64,000 nt of DNA from Chinchilla lanigera (lineage: Eukaryota > Chordata > Mammalia > Rodentia > Chinchillidae): positions 6,598,489-6,662,488 of the forward strand of contig NW_004955418.1 in assembly GCF_000276665.1 (NCBI RefSeq), written 5' to 3'. The notes beneath the pieces are model-generated. The model saw nothing but the letters and a program-made list of their open reading frames with translations, was not told the origin of the DNA and ran no database searches. Positions 1 to 11,175 of the stretch are shown piece by piece. The translations under genes and the position numbers were made by a program. Position 1 is the first letter of the stretch. Each line of letters opens with the position of its first letter.

Positions 1-2067
1 AAAAGCAAAGTATTCTATTTCTCCTTTGTTAGTCTCTAAGATATTTAGTGCTTTACTCCTTAACCACATGTTGTTTCTTGGCTGTATTACCTCTTGAGTA
101 AACTACAAAATTTCATAATATGTATTCATAATCATCTACACTTCTGAACTTTTTTCTCTGTGGTTTAAGGACGAAATGTTATACTTCTAGTCTTTCATCA
201 TTCTTGGGTAACCTTCATCCAATAATTATCTTACATAAACACTAGTTCATGTTGCCTATGAAATAGAATTTAACTTGGCTTGTACAGTGAAATTATTTTG
301 TATTATTTGTTGCTTGTCTTTCTGTATATATCTTTTCTTTGTATGTACTTATGGCATATATATCTATTATAGAATCAAATACAAGGAATACAAACAAAAT
401 ATACATTTGTTTATGCTTTTTTCCATAATCATCTATAAAACCAGACATTTTATTTAAAAAGTGCCTGAGAACAAAATAGAATGCATACTTTTTAGTAGTC
501 ACCACAAATTATTGGATCTGCTATTTTTTGGGTAAAAGATAAGGATAATGATATATATATATATATGATATTGCAGAAAATGGCCAGATTTTTTAGTATT
601 TAAGATTTTACAATCATGTCGGGCCTTTATTCTTATCATGTAAAAATTAGTTAAATTGTATATAAAATGTGATTATTGTATCTGTCATTTGATTTCTTGT
701 CTTAGCCTTTATTTTTATGAACAAATTAAAATACTGCTTTAAAGACATTTCCCTTCACAGTTATCTGTGTCAACCATAGTTACATTTTATTACTGTTTTA
801 AGTTTGCTGCAGTGATGGAAAAGTTTGTCCATTTTTATCACAAGACTTTTTAAAACACAAATGGAGAAAAACAAATTTATTTGGTTATTCAAGAAGACTT
901 GAAGTGTTTGTCATTGTATTAAAACAAAATTCTATTTAAAAATTTTTAAAAGAAATATATATATCTTCTCCATAACTAATTTAACCTTTAAAAATGAATT
1001 GTGTGGGATAAAATTGTATAAAAATTCCTGACATTTTATAAAGATATCTACAAATAAACCAGACAACAAATAAAATATCTGGAAGACAGAGATGGATACT
1101 GAGTCATTTTTGATGGATTATACACACAGGTATCAAATTACTGGATCCTTACTTCCTAGAAAAGGTTAATGACCATTTTTGCTTTTACCCTTTAACTTAA
1201 CTGTTATTTACAAAGATGAAAACAGAGACTGCATTGGACTGTACATGTGCATATGTGTCAGTATGACTACACAGAGTTTTTTTAATATTATAGGGAACTG
1301 AGCCGCAAAATGGATAAGGTCATTAACCATTACTTCAAAAATTAATTTCATTCTACAGTACAAGTTCGCTAAGATTATTAGAGCAAAATGCACCATTTAA
1401 AATCTTTTAATTTAAATGAGAACCACAAAATATTTTGAAACTCACATACCCATATCTATCCATTATTAAAATGACCAAAGCCTACAACATTTATTTAAAG
1501 TATTATACATAAAACATATTAAGCTAAAAGTTTTCAGTGTGCAGATTTTAATCTTTAGAAGATTAGAATTTGGGGATTTAAAAAATATTTTTGGCTTATA
1601 TTCGATAAAACCACAGAAATATGTATTTCAATGTTAACAAATTTAAAAATTAATGATTGTACTATGAATAATATTGCTATTATCTATAGTGACCAACCAC
1701 CTATAGTCTACAATTTCATTATAATTATTTTATATGAATGAACTGTATTAATTACATAGCATATGTTTGCTAGTCTTTTATAAACAAGCATAACAATAAT
1801 TTTAAAGGAATATATCTCTTCTCTTTGGATTTAAAAGATGTACTGGTCATAAATGTATTTTATGAAGCCATTTAGGAATTAGAGCACTTAAGTTTAAAGC
1901 AAGAGAATATAATACTTTTCTGAAACACCTTGTGAGAGATTTGTTGAAAGAAAAGACCTATGGCATTCATCAAATGCTGACCTCTTCTAGTTATATTCAT
2001 GGCTAGGCCTTTGCTAATTTAACTTCGAATGCATTAGTATAACTCATGACTTTTTTGTGTATTTCAG
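1..2067 (+). other. FBXL17 upstream intron, 3' end
   Basis: This is AT-rich unique-looking intron sequence. A short (AT)n run lies at 550-567. I see no recognisable SINE, LINE or coding segment; the small open frames here lack any family resemblance. Confidence 0.7.
2048..2067 (+). other. 3' splice site of the FBXL17 exon
   Basis: A T-rich run is followed by TTTCAG, immediately before the first coding base at 2068. The pyrimidine tract is T-dominated and is interrupted only by GTGTA. Confidence 0.88.
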
Positions 2068-2144
2068 GTGTGTGGAGGTCATTGCAAAGGAAGGACGGAA
2101 CCTGAAAGAGCTGTATTTGGTGTCCTGTAAAATCACAGATTATG
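2068..2144 (+). CDS. FBXL17: FBXL17 internal exon (leucine-rich repeat segment)
   Basis: FBXL17 is the substrate-recognition subunit of an SCF (SKP1-CUL1-F-box) ubiquitin ligase. It is known for quality control of BTB-domain dimers, and its leucine-rich repeats hold the substrate. The 77-bp exon reads as one base, 25 codons, then one base. The peptide starts CVEVIAKEG and contains NLKELYLVSCKITDY, a cysteine-type LRR pattern (LxxLxLxxCxITD) that I recognise from the C-terminal LRR region of FBXL17. The first G completes a codon begun in the previous exon, and the last G opens the next codon. TTTCAG precedes the exon and GTATGT follows it. No other FBXL17 exon was recognised, so the downstream intron exceeds 61 kb, in keeping with the giant introns of this gene. 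Residue 10 is Arg; I recall Gln there in human. Identification rests on remembered protein sequence, not a search. Confidence 0.93.
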
Positions 2145-2150
2145 GTATGT
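2145..2150 (+). other. 5' splice site of the FBXL17 exon
   Basis: The exon ends TATG and continues GTATGT, a good match to the GTRAGT donor consensus. The reading frame meets a stop shortly inside the intron (TAA at 2151-2153 in one frame), which supports exon termination here. Confidence 0.88.
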
Positions 2151-3016
2151 AATAAGCCATTGTCCTAATCTTTTAGAAGAGTATGAAGTTATAAAAATCA
2201 TTGAAAGTTTTTTAATGAAAGCAGGAATTATCTTATAGATATTATTTATCTTCATTTATGCTAATTCTGCTGAGACTGAAAAAACAAAGAAAAACAGCAA
2301 GAAATCATAAGCTAATTACCAGAGTAAATGGATGTGCTTATCAATTCATTGTTGCGTGCAGCTGTACACATATGCACGTATGTGAACATACACACATGCA
2401 CACAGGATGAAATGGATGAAATGAAAATAAGTTTTGGAACAATTAATTGTTTGATATTATAAACATAATTAAGGAAATTACTGCACTGATTTTATTTCTA
2501 CTGACATTTAAAATGCCAATCTTTTTTATGCATTGCATTCTTTCCATTCTTTAATGCATTGGAAACATCTGTGTTCAGATATATAGGAAGTAAAGGATAT
2601 ATGTGTATGCAGCATTTTAAATGATATTAATTTTCAATATTCTTTTAAAAAGGATAAAACAAGTTGTCTTATAACTACATGAAATATGCAGTCATCTTTT
2701 TGGAATAATAAAATTACCTAACCTCTCCTTTCTTGTTTAGTTTATATGATTTTATCCTTATTAATTTATGTATTGAATCTTAATACAGAGTTTTAACTGG
2801 ATATTTGGCATTATCAAAGACTTAAATATTTTAAAATATCCTTTTCTTTATTTTTATTTTTTATTCATTTAAATTTGAGAATATGCCTCCTACCTTTAGG
2901 GAAGTTAAGAATACAGTAAGTTTTCTATTACTAGCTTTGACCTATGCTAATGAGTGCCATCTAAGGACATCATGCAGATCATCTACCTTGGATGAGAAAT
3001 TTATATCTTCCCAGTT
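2151..3016 (+). other. Start of the large FBXL17 downstream intron
   Basis: AT-rich intron. It contains a degenerate CA/TG-rich stretch at about 2352-2404 and a 9-bp direct repeat (GATGAAATG twice, 2407-2424). Nothing else is recognisable. Confidence 0.65.
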
Positions 3017-3031
3017 ACTAAATTCATTGTT

Positions 3032-3123
3032 GGGGCTGGGGATTTAGCTCAGCGGCAAAAGCGCCTGCCTGGCAAGCGCAAGGTCGTGAGTTCAGTTCCC
3101 GGTACCGGAGAAAAAACCAAAAA
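3032..3123 (+). repeat. ID SINE (tRNA-Ala-like), young subfamily
   Basis: The body starts GGGGCTGGGGATTTAGCTC and ends GGTACCGG with an A-rich tail. The Pol III A box (TAGCTCAGCGG) and B box region (GAGTTCAGTTCCC) are visible. A perfect 15-bp target-site duplication (ACTAAATTCATTGTT) flanks it at 3017-3031 and 3124-3138, so the insertion is well bounded and fairly recent. Confidence 0.95.
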
Positions 3124-3173
3124 ACTAAATTCATTGTTTAGAAGAACTACTAAAGCTATAAAAGAAAACATAG

Positions 3174-3262
3174 GAACTGGGATATGCAGTGGTAGAGCTC
3201 TTGTCTAATGTACATAAGGCTCTGGGTTTGATACCCAGCTCTCCATACCCATACAAAAAAAT
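3174..3262 (+). repeat. Old, diverged ID SINE
   Basis: AACTGGGATATGCAGTGG, then GAGCTCTTGTCTAATG and GGGTTTGATACCCAGCTCTC, follow the ID/tRNA-Ala order with many substitutions. The tail is A-rich. It lies 36 bp downstream of the young ID but belongs to an older layer. Confidence 0.75.
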
Positions 3263-3579
3263 GTAAAAATGTGTTAAATTAGAAATACCCCTCCTTTATT
3301 TTCAGAGCTTATGTTTTGAGAATGATGTGTCTTTTGTGAGTTTATTTATGAATTTTCTGTGTTGTGTATTTTTCCCTATTTGTACTTTGCAAATATTTTA
3401 ATGTAGTTTTCTTAAAATTTCTGGTTTCACATATTAAATCTGAAGTAGAAAATGTCATTACAATTACAGTTGTTCTGAAGACATAGAGGTATTTTGTCTC
3501 ATCATAAAGCTAGTGTCCTGTACTTATCTATTAAGTTAGAGAATGCAAAAAATGTACAAGAAGATATGAAAAGTAAACA

Positions 3580-3710
3580 TTTTGGACTTGGAACAGATCT
3601 GGTCTCAGGTTCTATCTTTGTTCTTTGTCTATTCATTGGCCTTTGAGTATTTCCTTCATATATATGAGGCTAAGTTTCAACATTTGAAATAGAAAATTAA
3701 TGTTCCGGTG
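3580..3710 (+). repeat. MIR SINE remnant
   Basis: The order TTTGGACTTGGAACAGATCT, GGTCTCAGGTTCTAT, then a pyrimidine-rich section and GAGGCTAAGTTTCAACATTTG follows the MIR core (tissue-level 'gacctgggttc ... cctcagtttcc' pattern) at high divergence. Confidence 0.45.
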
Positions 3711-3756
3711 TGTATGAAATATCTGTATTAGTGAGTAGAGTATATACTACAATTTA

Positions 3757-3877
3757 TTATTTCTATTTCCATACTGCTATAAATGTTGTACACTGCTAAT
3801 GAATATTTTTCTGCAATAGGGAAGATAGTGGCAAGATTCACTTTAAATTGTTCTACTTGCTTTCCTTTCCTAGGTTT
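3757..3877 (+). repeat. Local duplication A, copy 1
   Basis: This 121-bp segment recurs at 4856-4976, displaced by exactly 1,099 bp in the same orientation, with three substitutions (3763, 3805 and 3829) and no indel. It ends TTTCCTTTCCTAGGTTT, which resembles a 3' splice site. It is not a SINE or LINE I recognise. Confidence 0.92.
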
Positions 3878-4045
3878 TGGAAGAAGTTTATTTTTAGTTG
3901 TTATTGCTATAGGTATTGTTTTGTGATATTCTCATGTTCTAGTCTTTTGAGATTTTTAAGATTTTTATTTTATTCTAGTATAGTAAAATATGTTAAAATC
4001 CTATCAATACTGTTTACATTTATTCGTATTTCTGAATTACTTAGG

Positions 4046-4180
4046 TCAGTGGCTCAGTCCAGTCTGCACATTCAAACACCTAGAGGAGAATTTCTAAAGT
4101 ATGTGGATTGTCCACCCCATCCAAGACTAATTAAATCAGAACTTCCAGGTGATGGTGCTCAGGCAGTGACTTTGTAAAGC
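4046..4180 (+). mobile_element. hAT-type (MER5-like) DNA transposon remnant
   Basis: CAGTGGCTCAGTCCAGTCTG, AACACCTAGAGGAGAATTT, CCACCCCATCCAAGACTAAT and CTTCCAGGTGATGGTGCTCA follow the order of MER5/Charlie MITEs (terminal CAGTGG, 'CACCTGGAGG', 'CCCCACCC', 'CAGGTGAT'). The match is diverged and the boundaries are approximate. Confidence 0.55.
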
Positions 4181-4680
4181 CTGTCTAGATGTTGACAGTT
4201 TCAACCCAAGTTAAGAATAACTGATCCTAGTCCACTGGGGAGAAGTCAGAAGTGAACATTTTGTTAACATACCTCTGCTCACGGATGACGAACTAACTTT
4301 TCTTCAGTCTCAGACCCTCTAACTTTTAAGGCTTCTGCTTTCTGCCCCACTTCATCCCTTTCTTCTCTCCTAGGGTTTGAAGTATTCAGAGAGTTTGTGG
4401 TGAAAGTCTGTAAGTCTATTAATTCTGTTCTCTAAAAGGCTGGGGCACAATTTAGAAACAGGGAAAGGGTCAATACTATATAAAGATTATACTATAAAAT
4501 TGCAGAACATTACAGAAAACTTACTTCCTCATTTTCCTAGTGTACTGTCAATAACTTATGAGTAATTTTTTCAAGAAGATAGCAAATACAATTATATGTC
4601 ATAACCAGAGAGATACCATGTTATTGGTATAACTGCTCTGCTAGGAGGAGCTCTATATGTTCTCTTACTCTATGTTTTAT

Positions 4681-4810
4681 TGTATTTATTTATTTATTTA
4701 TTTATATTTATTTATTAATTTTTTGGTTTTTTTTCCGGTTCCAGGAATCAAACTCACGACCTTGTGCTTGCCAGGCAGGCGCTGTGCCTCTGAGCTAAAT
4801 CCCCAGCCCC
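4681..4810 (-). repeat. ID SINE, minus strand, with A-rich tail
   Basis: Read on the minus strand, the body starts GGGGCTGGGGATTTAGCTCA and includes CCTGCCTGGCAAGCAC; the T/A-rich tail lies at 4681-4732. A perfect 15-bp target-site duplication (CTCTTACTCTATGTT) is at 4662-4676 and 4811-4825. Confidence 0.93.
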
Positions 4811-4855
4811 CTCTTACTCTATGTTAATTAAAATTCTAACAAGTAAACTTTACCT

Positions 4856-4976
4856 TTATTTTTATTTCCATACTGCTATAAATGTTGTACACTGCTAATG
4901 AATGTTTTTCTGCAATAGGGAAGATAGAGGCAAGATTCACTTTAAATTGTTCTACTTGCTTTCCTTTCCTAGGTTT
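4856..4976 (+). repeat. Local duplication A, copy 2
   Basis: This is the second copy of the 121-bp segment at 3757-3877 (118 of 121 identical). It begins 31 bp after the downstream target-site duplication of the minus-strand ID. No target-site duplication or A tail of its own is visible. Confidence 0.92.
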
Positions 4977-5599
4977 ACAGGGGGAATTAAACCTTTAACA
5001 TCTGATAAGTAAAAACATTGTTTAGAACTTGTTGATTAAAGTTATAAAATTTGATGAGTACCAGATCCTGAGGGAATTTTGTCCTTCAAAATGCCACTTC
5101 ATATTTCTACTTCCTCCTGCTTTACTTATGTTCAAGTTGGTCAAGTAATTCTGTCCTCCTCTTTCTGTGGTAATGGGTATATACAGCTTTTCACTACGTG
5201 ACATTAAGATTTTTAAGGAGCTTTTGGCAGGATGTGTTGATTCAGAAACAATTCACCTGGTATATCATTTGTAATTTTCATCAAGATTCTCACAGCTGTT
5301 AAATGTGGTATTAGAGTATTTAGCAACACCTGGCCAGGCTGCTGTGCACTTATGTTCATTTTAATTGATATAGATCAACGATACAGATGTCATTACAGAA
5401 AACTGTCATGTTAATAGTCTTCTAAATCCTCAAGTTGAACATAGATCTTTATGGTAAAGAGTAGCAACTATAAACAGATAATTCAGACACAGCTAAATGG
5501 AAAATACAGTCTTGGGAAATTGCTTCCTCAAGGTAAATCTAGTATTGTCACTCTTCTTCCACTAAACAAATGAATATTATAGGCAGAATTATGGAAAAA

Positions 5600-5735
5600 T
5601 GAAACTTAGGAGTCACAGAATTAGGTTACAGTACTAGCTTTGCTTCTTATTTACTTTGTAACCTAGAGAAATTTACTACTAATTTTGTCATTTGTTATGC
5701 TACATGATAATATGTACCACATAAGGTAGTAAAGA
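5600..5735 (+). repeat. MIR SINE
   Basis: The sequence runs GAGTCACAGAATTAGGTTAC, CTAGCTTTGCTTCTTATTTAC, TTTGTAACCTAGAGAAATTTAC, then ATAATATGTACCACATAAGG. This matches the MIR layout from the 'gacctgggttc' box through 'cttactagctgtgtgacc' to 'ataatagtacctacctcatagg'. Confidence 0.7.
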
Positions 5736-5939
5736 GGGGAAAAAAAAATCTATCTTGTGACTGTAGCATAATGAACACTCCTTAACTAGCATTTTTTTAT
5801 AAGAGAATATTCTTAGCTCTTAATGCTATCTCCATCTCCATCTCTGTCTGTCTCTCTCAGAATTAGCCTGTTTCTTCCCTCGGGTGGGACTTTCCTGTTT
5901 ATGGAAATCATTACTTAGAAGTAAGACCTATGTTGTCTA

Positions 5940-6136
5940 TATATGTCTAGCTGACTTCCAGATCAAAATTATCTACTGAGCCTGGCGTGGTGGTGCGCGC
6001 CTGTAATTATAGCACTCTGGAGGCTGAGGCAGGAGGATCATTGTGAGTTCGAGACTAGCCTGGGCTGCAAAGAGAACTCAAGGCTAGCCTAAACTGCATA
6101 GCAAGACCTTGTCTCAAAAAGACAAAAAAAAAAAAA
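5940..6136 (+). repeat. B1 SINE (7SL-derived) with internal duplication
   Basis: CCTGGCGTGGTGGTGCGCGC begins the element, followed by GAGGCTGAGGCAGGAGGATC, an internal repeat (ACTAGCCTGGGCTGC, then GGCTAGCCTAAACTGC) and CTTGTCTCAAAAAGAC before a poly(A) tail. The near-perfect 11-bp target-site duplication is at 5967-5977 and 6136-6146, so the element proper is 5978-6135. The sequence from 5940 is flank. Confidence 0.93.
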
Positions 6137-6146
6137 ATTATATACT

Positions 6147-7127
6147 AGTAGGGAAGAGAAAGAAAGATATGATAAAAAGTCTAACATTTTTAATTTCCCC
6201 TGTAATCTTGGGTTTATTTCCTGTCTCTTTTTTATATTAGTTTTTGGACAACTCCTTTTATGTTTCTGTATGTTCCTACACTAATCTGTGAGTTAATACT
6301 TTTCAACCGAGCATTTCACTCTCATGACTTAGAAAATGCTTCATTAGTTTCTATAATCAAACCCAAGTAGATGAGACCTTATGTATGTAATACAGTGCGT
6401 TACCCCTGTGCAAATGGGAAAAAAATTAAGTTTAACTTTTCTAGACCAATATGGTCATCTTTCAAACACTTTTTTAAAAAAAATTCTCCTCCCTTAGGAA
6501 AAAAATGTATCCTTGTTATTAAGAGGAAAAAAAAAGTAAGGATCTACCTGTATTGGTCAAGTTTATGGAAATTTCAACCAGCCTTTCTCTCAAGCTGCAC
6601 AGCACTTCATATGGTGTAATAAATAGGATGGATGAATAAAGCACTTATGTCCATTAGCGCTACCATAGTGAATATTCCCAGTGTGACCTTTATGTTAAGA
6701 GGCAATTGTAAAAAGGACTCAGGTGGCTTCTGGGATATCATCACATTTCTTCTGACTTTAGCATTCCTGGGGGCTTTTAGAAATATACTTTATAGATACT
6801 TTTTTGTTTCCTTTCTTAAATTGTCAACTTTTATATTCTGGTTTCTCTTCAGATCGTATAAATCTTTCGCCTTTTAAATTGTCAACTTTTAATTAAAAAG
6901 GACTTTAAACCCTCAACTACCTATATATTTCCTTGTAGATTTACTGAGAACCCAGATACTGTCTTTAGCTGTCAAATGTTCTTAGTCACAGTGTTTCTCT
7001 GCTTTATCTGGGATTTTTAAATATGATAGTAAAGCTTGCCACAAAACTTTTTTGTATTACTCTGGATTAAAGGACTCATGAGTCAAGGAGATCATATTGT
7101 AGATGTCCTTGGTGTATATTCATTCTG
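6147..7127 (+). other. Intron without recognised features
   Basis: AT-rich unique sequence. Two short open frames occur at 6371-6619 and 6632-6877 but have no family resemblance. I see no repeat I can name. Confidence 0.6.
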
Positions 7128-7180
7128 TCAGAAAGTATTGATTTAGCACCCACTGTGTACTCGGCCTTGTGTTAAATGCA
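7128..7180 (+). repeat. L2/MIR 3'-type fragment
   Basis: AGCACCCACTGTGTACTCGG followed by CCTTGTGTTAAATGC resembles the shared 'gcacctactgtgtgccaggcactgtgctaagtgc' box of L2 and MIR elements. The fragment is short, so the call is tentative. Confidence 0.45.
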
Positions 7181-9700
7181 GATGTGTAGTTTCTAATTTC
7201 CTGGTGGGACCCAGAGGACAGTAGTAGCCTGCTTATGTAAAAGGTGGGGGTTGGCTGTGGCTAAGGGAGTAATATTTCTCCTTCTTCCGGACAAGAAGAA
7301 AGGCAGTGACCTAGTAAGATCAGTCTTTGCTTTGGTGTAACCAGTGCCTCGCCCCAGCCTGTTAATGTTCAAACACTACTGAAAGACTAATAGGTTGTAT
7401 CTTTCTGGCTCCTTTTTCGAATTCCAGTCCTCTTTAGGTGTTAGTTAATCCAAATTCAGATCTGGGAAACATCAAAGTAAAGCACACTTAAAAAAAAATC
7501 CAAATAAGCATTTTCAGTTGTACCAGGATCAAGAATGTTTTTGTTTTCCTGACAAATCAACACTGATATTCAAGATAAAAATCTTACACCAAAAATTATT
7601 TTGCACTTTATTATGTCGTCTTTCTTTTTATACTGTTAGATATGTTATTACATAAAATGGTGTTCCATTTAAAATAAAACTTCTAGTTTTTCCTTTTATG
7701 TTTTGCTTCACTTTCAAATTATGTTTCACACTATTCCAGGATTGCTGGGTAAGATTCAACTGTTTTTGTCAGCAGGAATAACTCTAATAGTTGTTAAGTA
7801 CAGAGAACTTTAGAAGGTACATTTGCAAGTCAAAAAGAATGTTTTTTTGCTGTTGATTATGCAGCCTTTCTCTCCATTCTATTATTTAAAGATAGATAGT
7901 TTTTTGTTTCATACAAAATAGTACTAAATTGCTAAATTTCTGTTGCAAATTCCCCTCATTTATGTATCCATCTTAACACTTATTTCCCTCTTCTGCTAAT
8001 TCTTTATTTTATTCTTGTAGTTCCTCACTGCTAGATATATATTTCTGCTGTTATATTTACCAGCTGTTATGATCTTTTTCCTTCTCAGTAACGGACACAG
8101 TTTTTCAGTTAACATTTGATATTTTATTAAGAGCTTTTCTGAACTATTCTTGTTTGCCCAACAGCAAAGAAATTGTTGATTTTCTTCCCTATTTCCTAAG
8201 TCAATCCAAGATTATAGTATGTAATTTTGAGACAAAAGACCAAACAATGATAATGCTTATCGCTCTGTCTTGCCATAATATAGTACAAATCTCAAATCTA
8301 TTGAGACTTAAAATTTTCCTTCAAAAAATTACAATAATCAATTTAAAGATTAATTTTACCTTAATATGTATTTTTAGAGTTAAGAAACATTCAAACCTAT
8401 ATGTAGCAGGCAGATGGACCTGTTTATGTGTGCTTCTGGCCCTTTAACTTTCCTAGGCCTCTAAGAACGTATATACTATGGTTCCAAATTAACTTTTTAT
8501 TACTGAATACTAAATTTCCATATTTGCCTTACCTGTTAACTAGAATATTAAATTTAGAGCTTTCTTTCCTCAATTACTTTTGGTATTTTGGAAGTACAAT
8601 ATTTAATTTTAACTACCTGTTTTTAACATTAGTCTTGTGAAGGAATCTCTTTTCTAGATGGAGAAAATTTATCCTGATTCACATAAGGAGTATTTTTTCA
8701 GAGTTTCCATCTTTAACTTTATTTGCATAGTATTTTGGAGTTTGCAGACTGGGCATTTTTTATATTATACAATAGTATACATAAAATGATTGTTATCAGT
8801 ATTATATCAGTGATGGTTAGATCTAAATGGAGCTGTGATGGACAAGATAATTGCAATAATGCTAGAGATTCATTATTCCACAGAAAAGATGACTTCTTAA
8901 TGGTTAAAAATTATTGAAAATGGATGTCTTGACTGGTAGTGAGTTCGCTGTTAGAAGAGCTCTTCAAGCAGAAATAATCTTTAGGGGATGATGTGCAAGG
9001 GTGGAAGCACTAGGTGGGGATTGACCTATATGATCTTTAAATCCCTTTGTAGTCCCAGGGTTTATTCTGACTGGTTTTAACTTTTTGTTTCATAAAGCAA
9101 ATGCTTCCTCTCTGTGTTGGAAAATAGATAGAGATGGGTGAGGTGTATGTACTTATGCATTGAGTAAGTAGGTTTAATCTGTGAAAAGTTTCCTAACATA
9201 TTGGCATTAATTTTAAAAAAAAAGACAAGACCTTTGAGATATTAGGGTTCAGGAGAGGACAAAAGTCATCACAGACTCTAATCACTGAAAAAGAATTTGG
9301 AAACTTGGGAGAACAGAAATGAGGAAAAGGGTATTTGAGGTACCTCAGCCCGAGCAAAGGCTCAAATCAAGAACAGGTGTCTAATGGATGAGTTTGTATG
9401 CACTGGTTAATCTAAAGAAAGAACAGAAATCATCCAAAGTGATTACGTACACACACGAGCAAATTTTGAAGAAACCATATGAAAATACTCTGGTTGAAAA
9501 TTCAGGATAAGTTCCAGTTTTTGTTGCAGCTTTTCCTGTCTTATTCATCATTCCCATGGCAACAACTTCATTTAACATATATTTTATAAAGGGAAACATT
9601 ACTTTGGGTTATAACTACTAGTCAAATATTTAGTTAAATTGCAAACAAGTCAAATGTAAACTTCCATATTAGTGATGTTAGAATAACTAAAACTTACTGG
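7181..9700 (+). other. Intron without recognised features
   Basis: Mostly AT-rich unique sequence. Open frames at 8154-8447, 8428-8640, 8723-8917 and 9381-9599 (minus) look like chance. A slightly purine-rich section at 9230-9370 could be a heavily decayed L2 tail, but I cannot support it. Confidence 0.55.
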
Positions 9701-9704
9701 ATGT

Positions 9705-9812
9705 TTTTTGTAGGCATTATTTATTTAATTCCCTTAGCATCCCAATTTAGATACTTGCTGTTATTATTCAAGCCTATACATGTGGACAGTGAGGCCCAGA
9801 AAGGTTCAGGTT
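9705..9812 (+). repeat. MIR SINE remnant, 3' half
   Basis: GGCATTATTTATTTAATTCC followed by TGCTGTTATTATTCAAGCC and GGACAGTGAGGCCCAGAAAG follows the MIR order ('tttaatcctcacaa', 'ctattattatccc', 'gaggcacagagagg'). Confidence 0.6.
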
Positions 9813-11090
9813 TATATGGTTTGTGAATTACAGTATTGTGTGCATTTAATGTTAAATTGGTGTCTTGCAAAATCTCCCATAGGTTAATAATGTACTTAGG
9901 AGTATTTACTTGGAAGCTATCACTGATGTGCATTGATATCTTCAACACATACTTAATTTCACAAGTATGTGTAATTCTTTATGAGTTACAATTTTTCTTA
10001 TATTCTCTTTATAAATTGTTATTTAAAAACTTATGAAAGAAGTAGAGCTATTATGTCTTTTTAATAGATGAATGGATTGAGTCCAGCCAGATTTAAGTTA
10101 ATCAGCAAAAATAGAGATAAAATCTCCCCATGGTAGATAACTCCTAAAATTTCTCAGCTTTTCAAGTAGAAACTATTTCATTTAAGTGGTCATTTTCAGA
10201 CACCTTTAGACAACATTAAATGAGATGATTTCGCAGTAATTTTTAAAGTGCAGATATTTCTAAATATACATAATTGTATGATCCTCAGAAACATATGTAA
10301 TTCTTCTTTTCTGGAATTCCTTAAACATGAACTCAGCCATTCTCATCTATCTCAGTTTCCCATTAATTTTCTTCTATGTAAAGAGCTTGTGTAGAGTGTA
10401 TGGAGAAGTATTGATTTGTCAGTAAACAACCTGCTCAGGACTAGAAAACCAGTGGTTTCTTTGGTGCAAAATGGATACTGTTCTTGAGGTAGCAGGTACC
10501 AACCTTTTCATCATATATGTGCTCTTACTGTCCATAAAAATCACGATTAATATTTCTTTCATCTTATATCTTTGGGAGTAAGAAAACCAGACTCCCTTGA
10601 TGATTTCATTGCAGGATAGATATTAAAAGGAATTTCTCCTGAGGCAAAAAGGCAGTGTTGTTAATTTGATTTCCTAATTAAGTAAATCAAACTTACTTTT
10701 AAATTACATATTAACCTGTTAATTTTAGTCTTTATCCTAAAACATTCCCTTAGGTTTAAGACTGAATCATTTAGAATTTATCTGTCAAGTATGTTTCTTT
10801 TCTTAGGTTTATCTTCATGACATTAAATAAATAGTTTGAACTTTTCAACTTTTCAAGCAATTGTGTTGAGTTGACGTGGCTGAGCCAGCGTCTGTGCTTC
10901 TGTGTGTCGTGTGTGCCAGGTGCCTTAGAGTGACTTGCTTGTCACTAAATACAGCTAAGTGTGAGCAGAGGAAAGGTATCAGAAATTTAAAAGAAGGATT
11001 AAAAACATAGAAAATTCTGTCCTCAGGAATTATGCCTCTATCTATTCATCCATTCATCCATCTACGTTTCTCTCACTGTGAGTTCTCTTA
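9813..11090 (+). other. Intron without recognised features
   Basis: AT-rich sequence. A GT-rich, higher-GC patch with several CpG dinucleotides lies at about 10870-10950. A (TCCA)-like imperfect run at 11045-11062 is the only simple repeat. Confidence 0.55.
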
Positions 11091-11093
11091 AAA

Positions 11094-11175
11094 TACATAG
11101 CTCAGTGATACAAGCACCTTCTTGGCAAGTGCAAGGTCCTGAGTTTGATTCCTGATATCCAAGAAGAAAAGTTTT
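11094..11175 (+). repeat. Old ID SINE
   Basis: CATAGCTCAGTGATACAAGC, then TTGGCAAGTGCAAGGTCCTG and AGTTTGATTCCTGATATCC follow the ID body with an A-box-like and a B-box-like segment, and the tail is A-rich. The 5' end is weak. Confidence 0.8.

Noticed and set aside
3032..3123. tRNA-Ala gene
   Set aside because: The tRNA-like A and B boxes belong to an ID SINE with a tail and target-site duplication; no 3' acceptor-stem complement or full cloverleaf is present. The same applies to the other ID copies.
3848..4177. 109-codon open frame on the plus strand
   Set aside because: It runs from duplication A through a hAT remnant; composition is Phe/Ser/Leu-rich with no domain and no codon signal.
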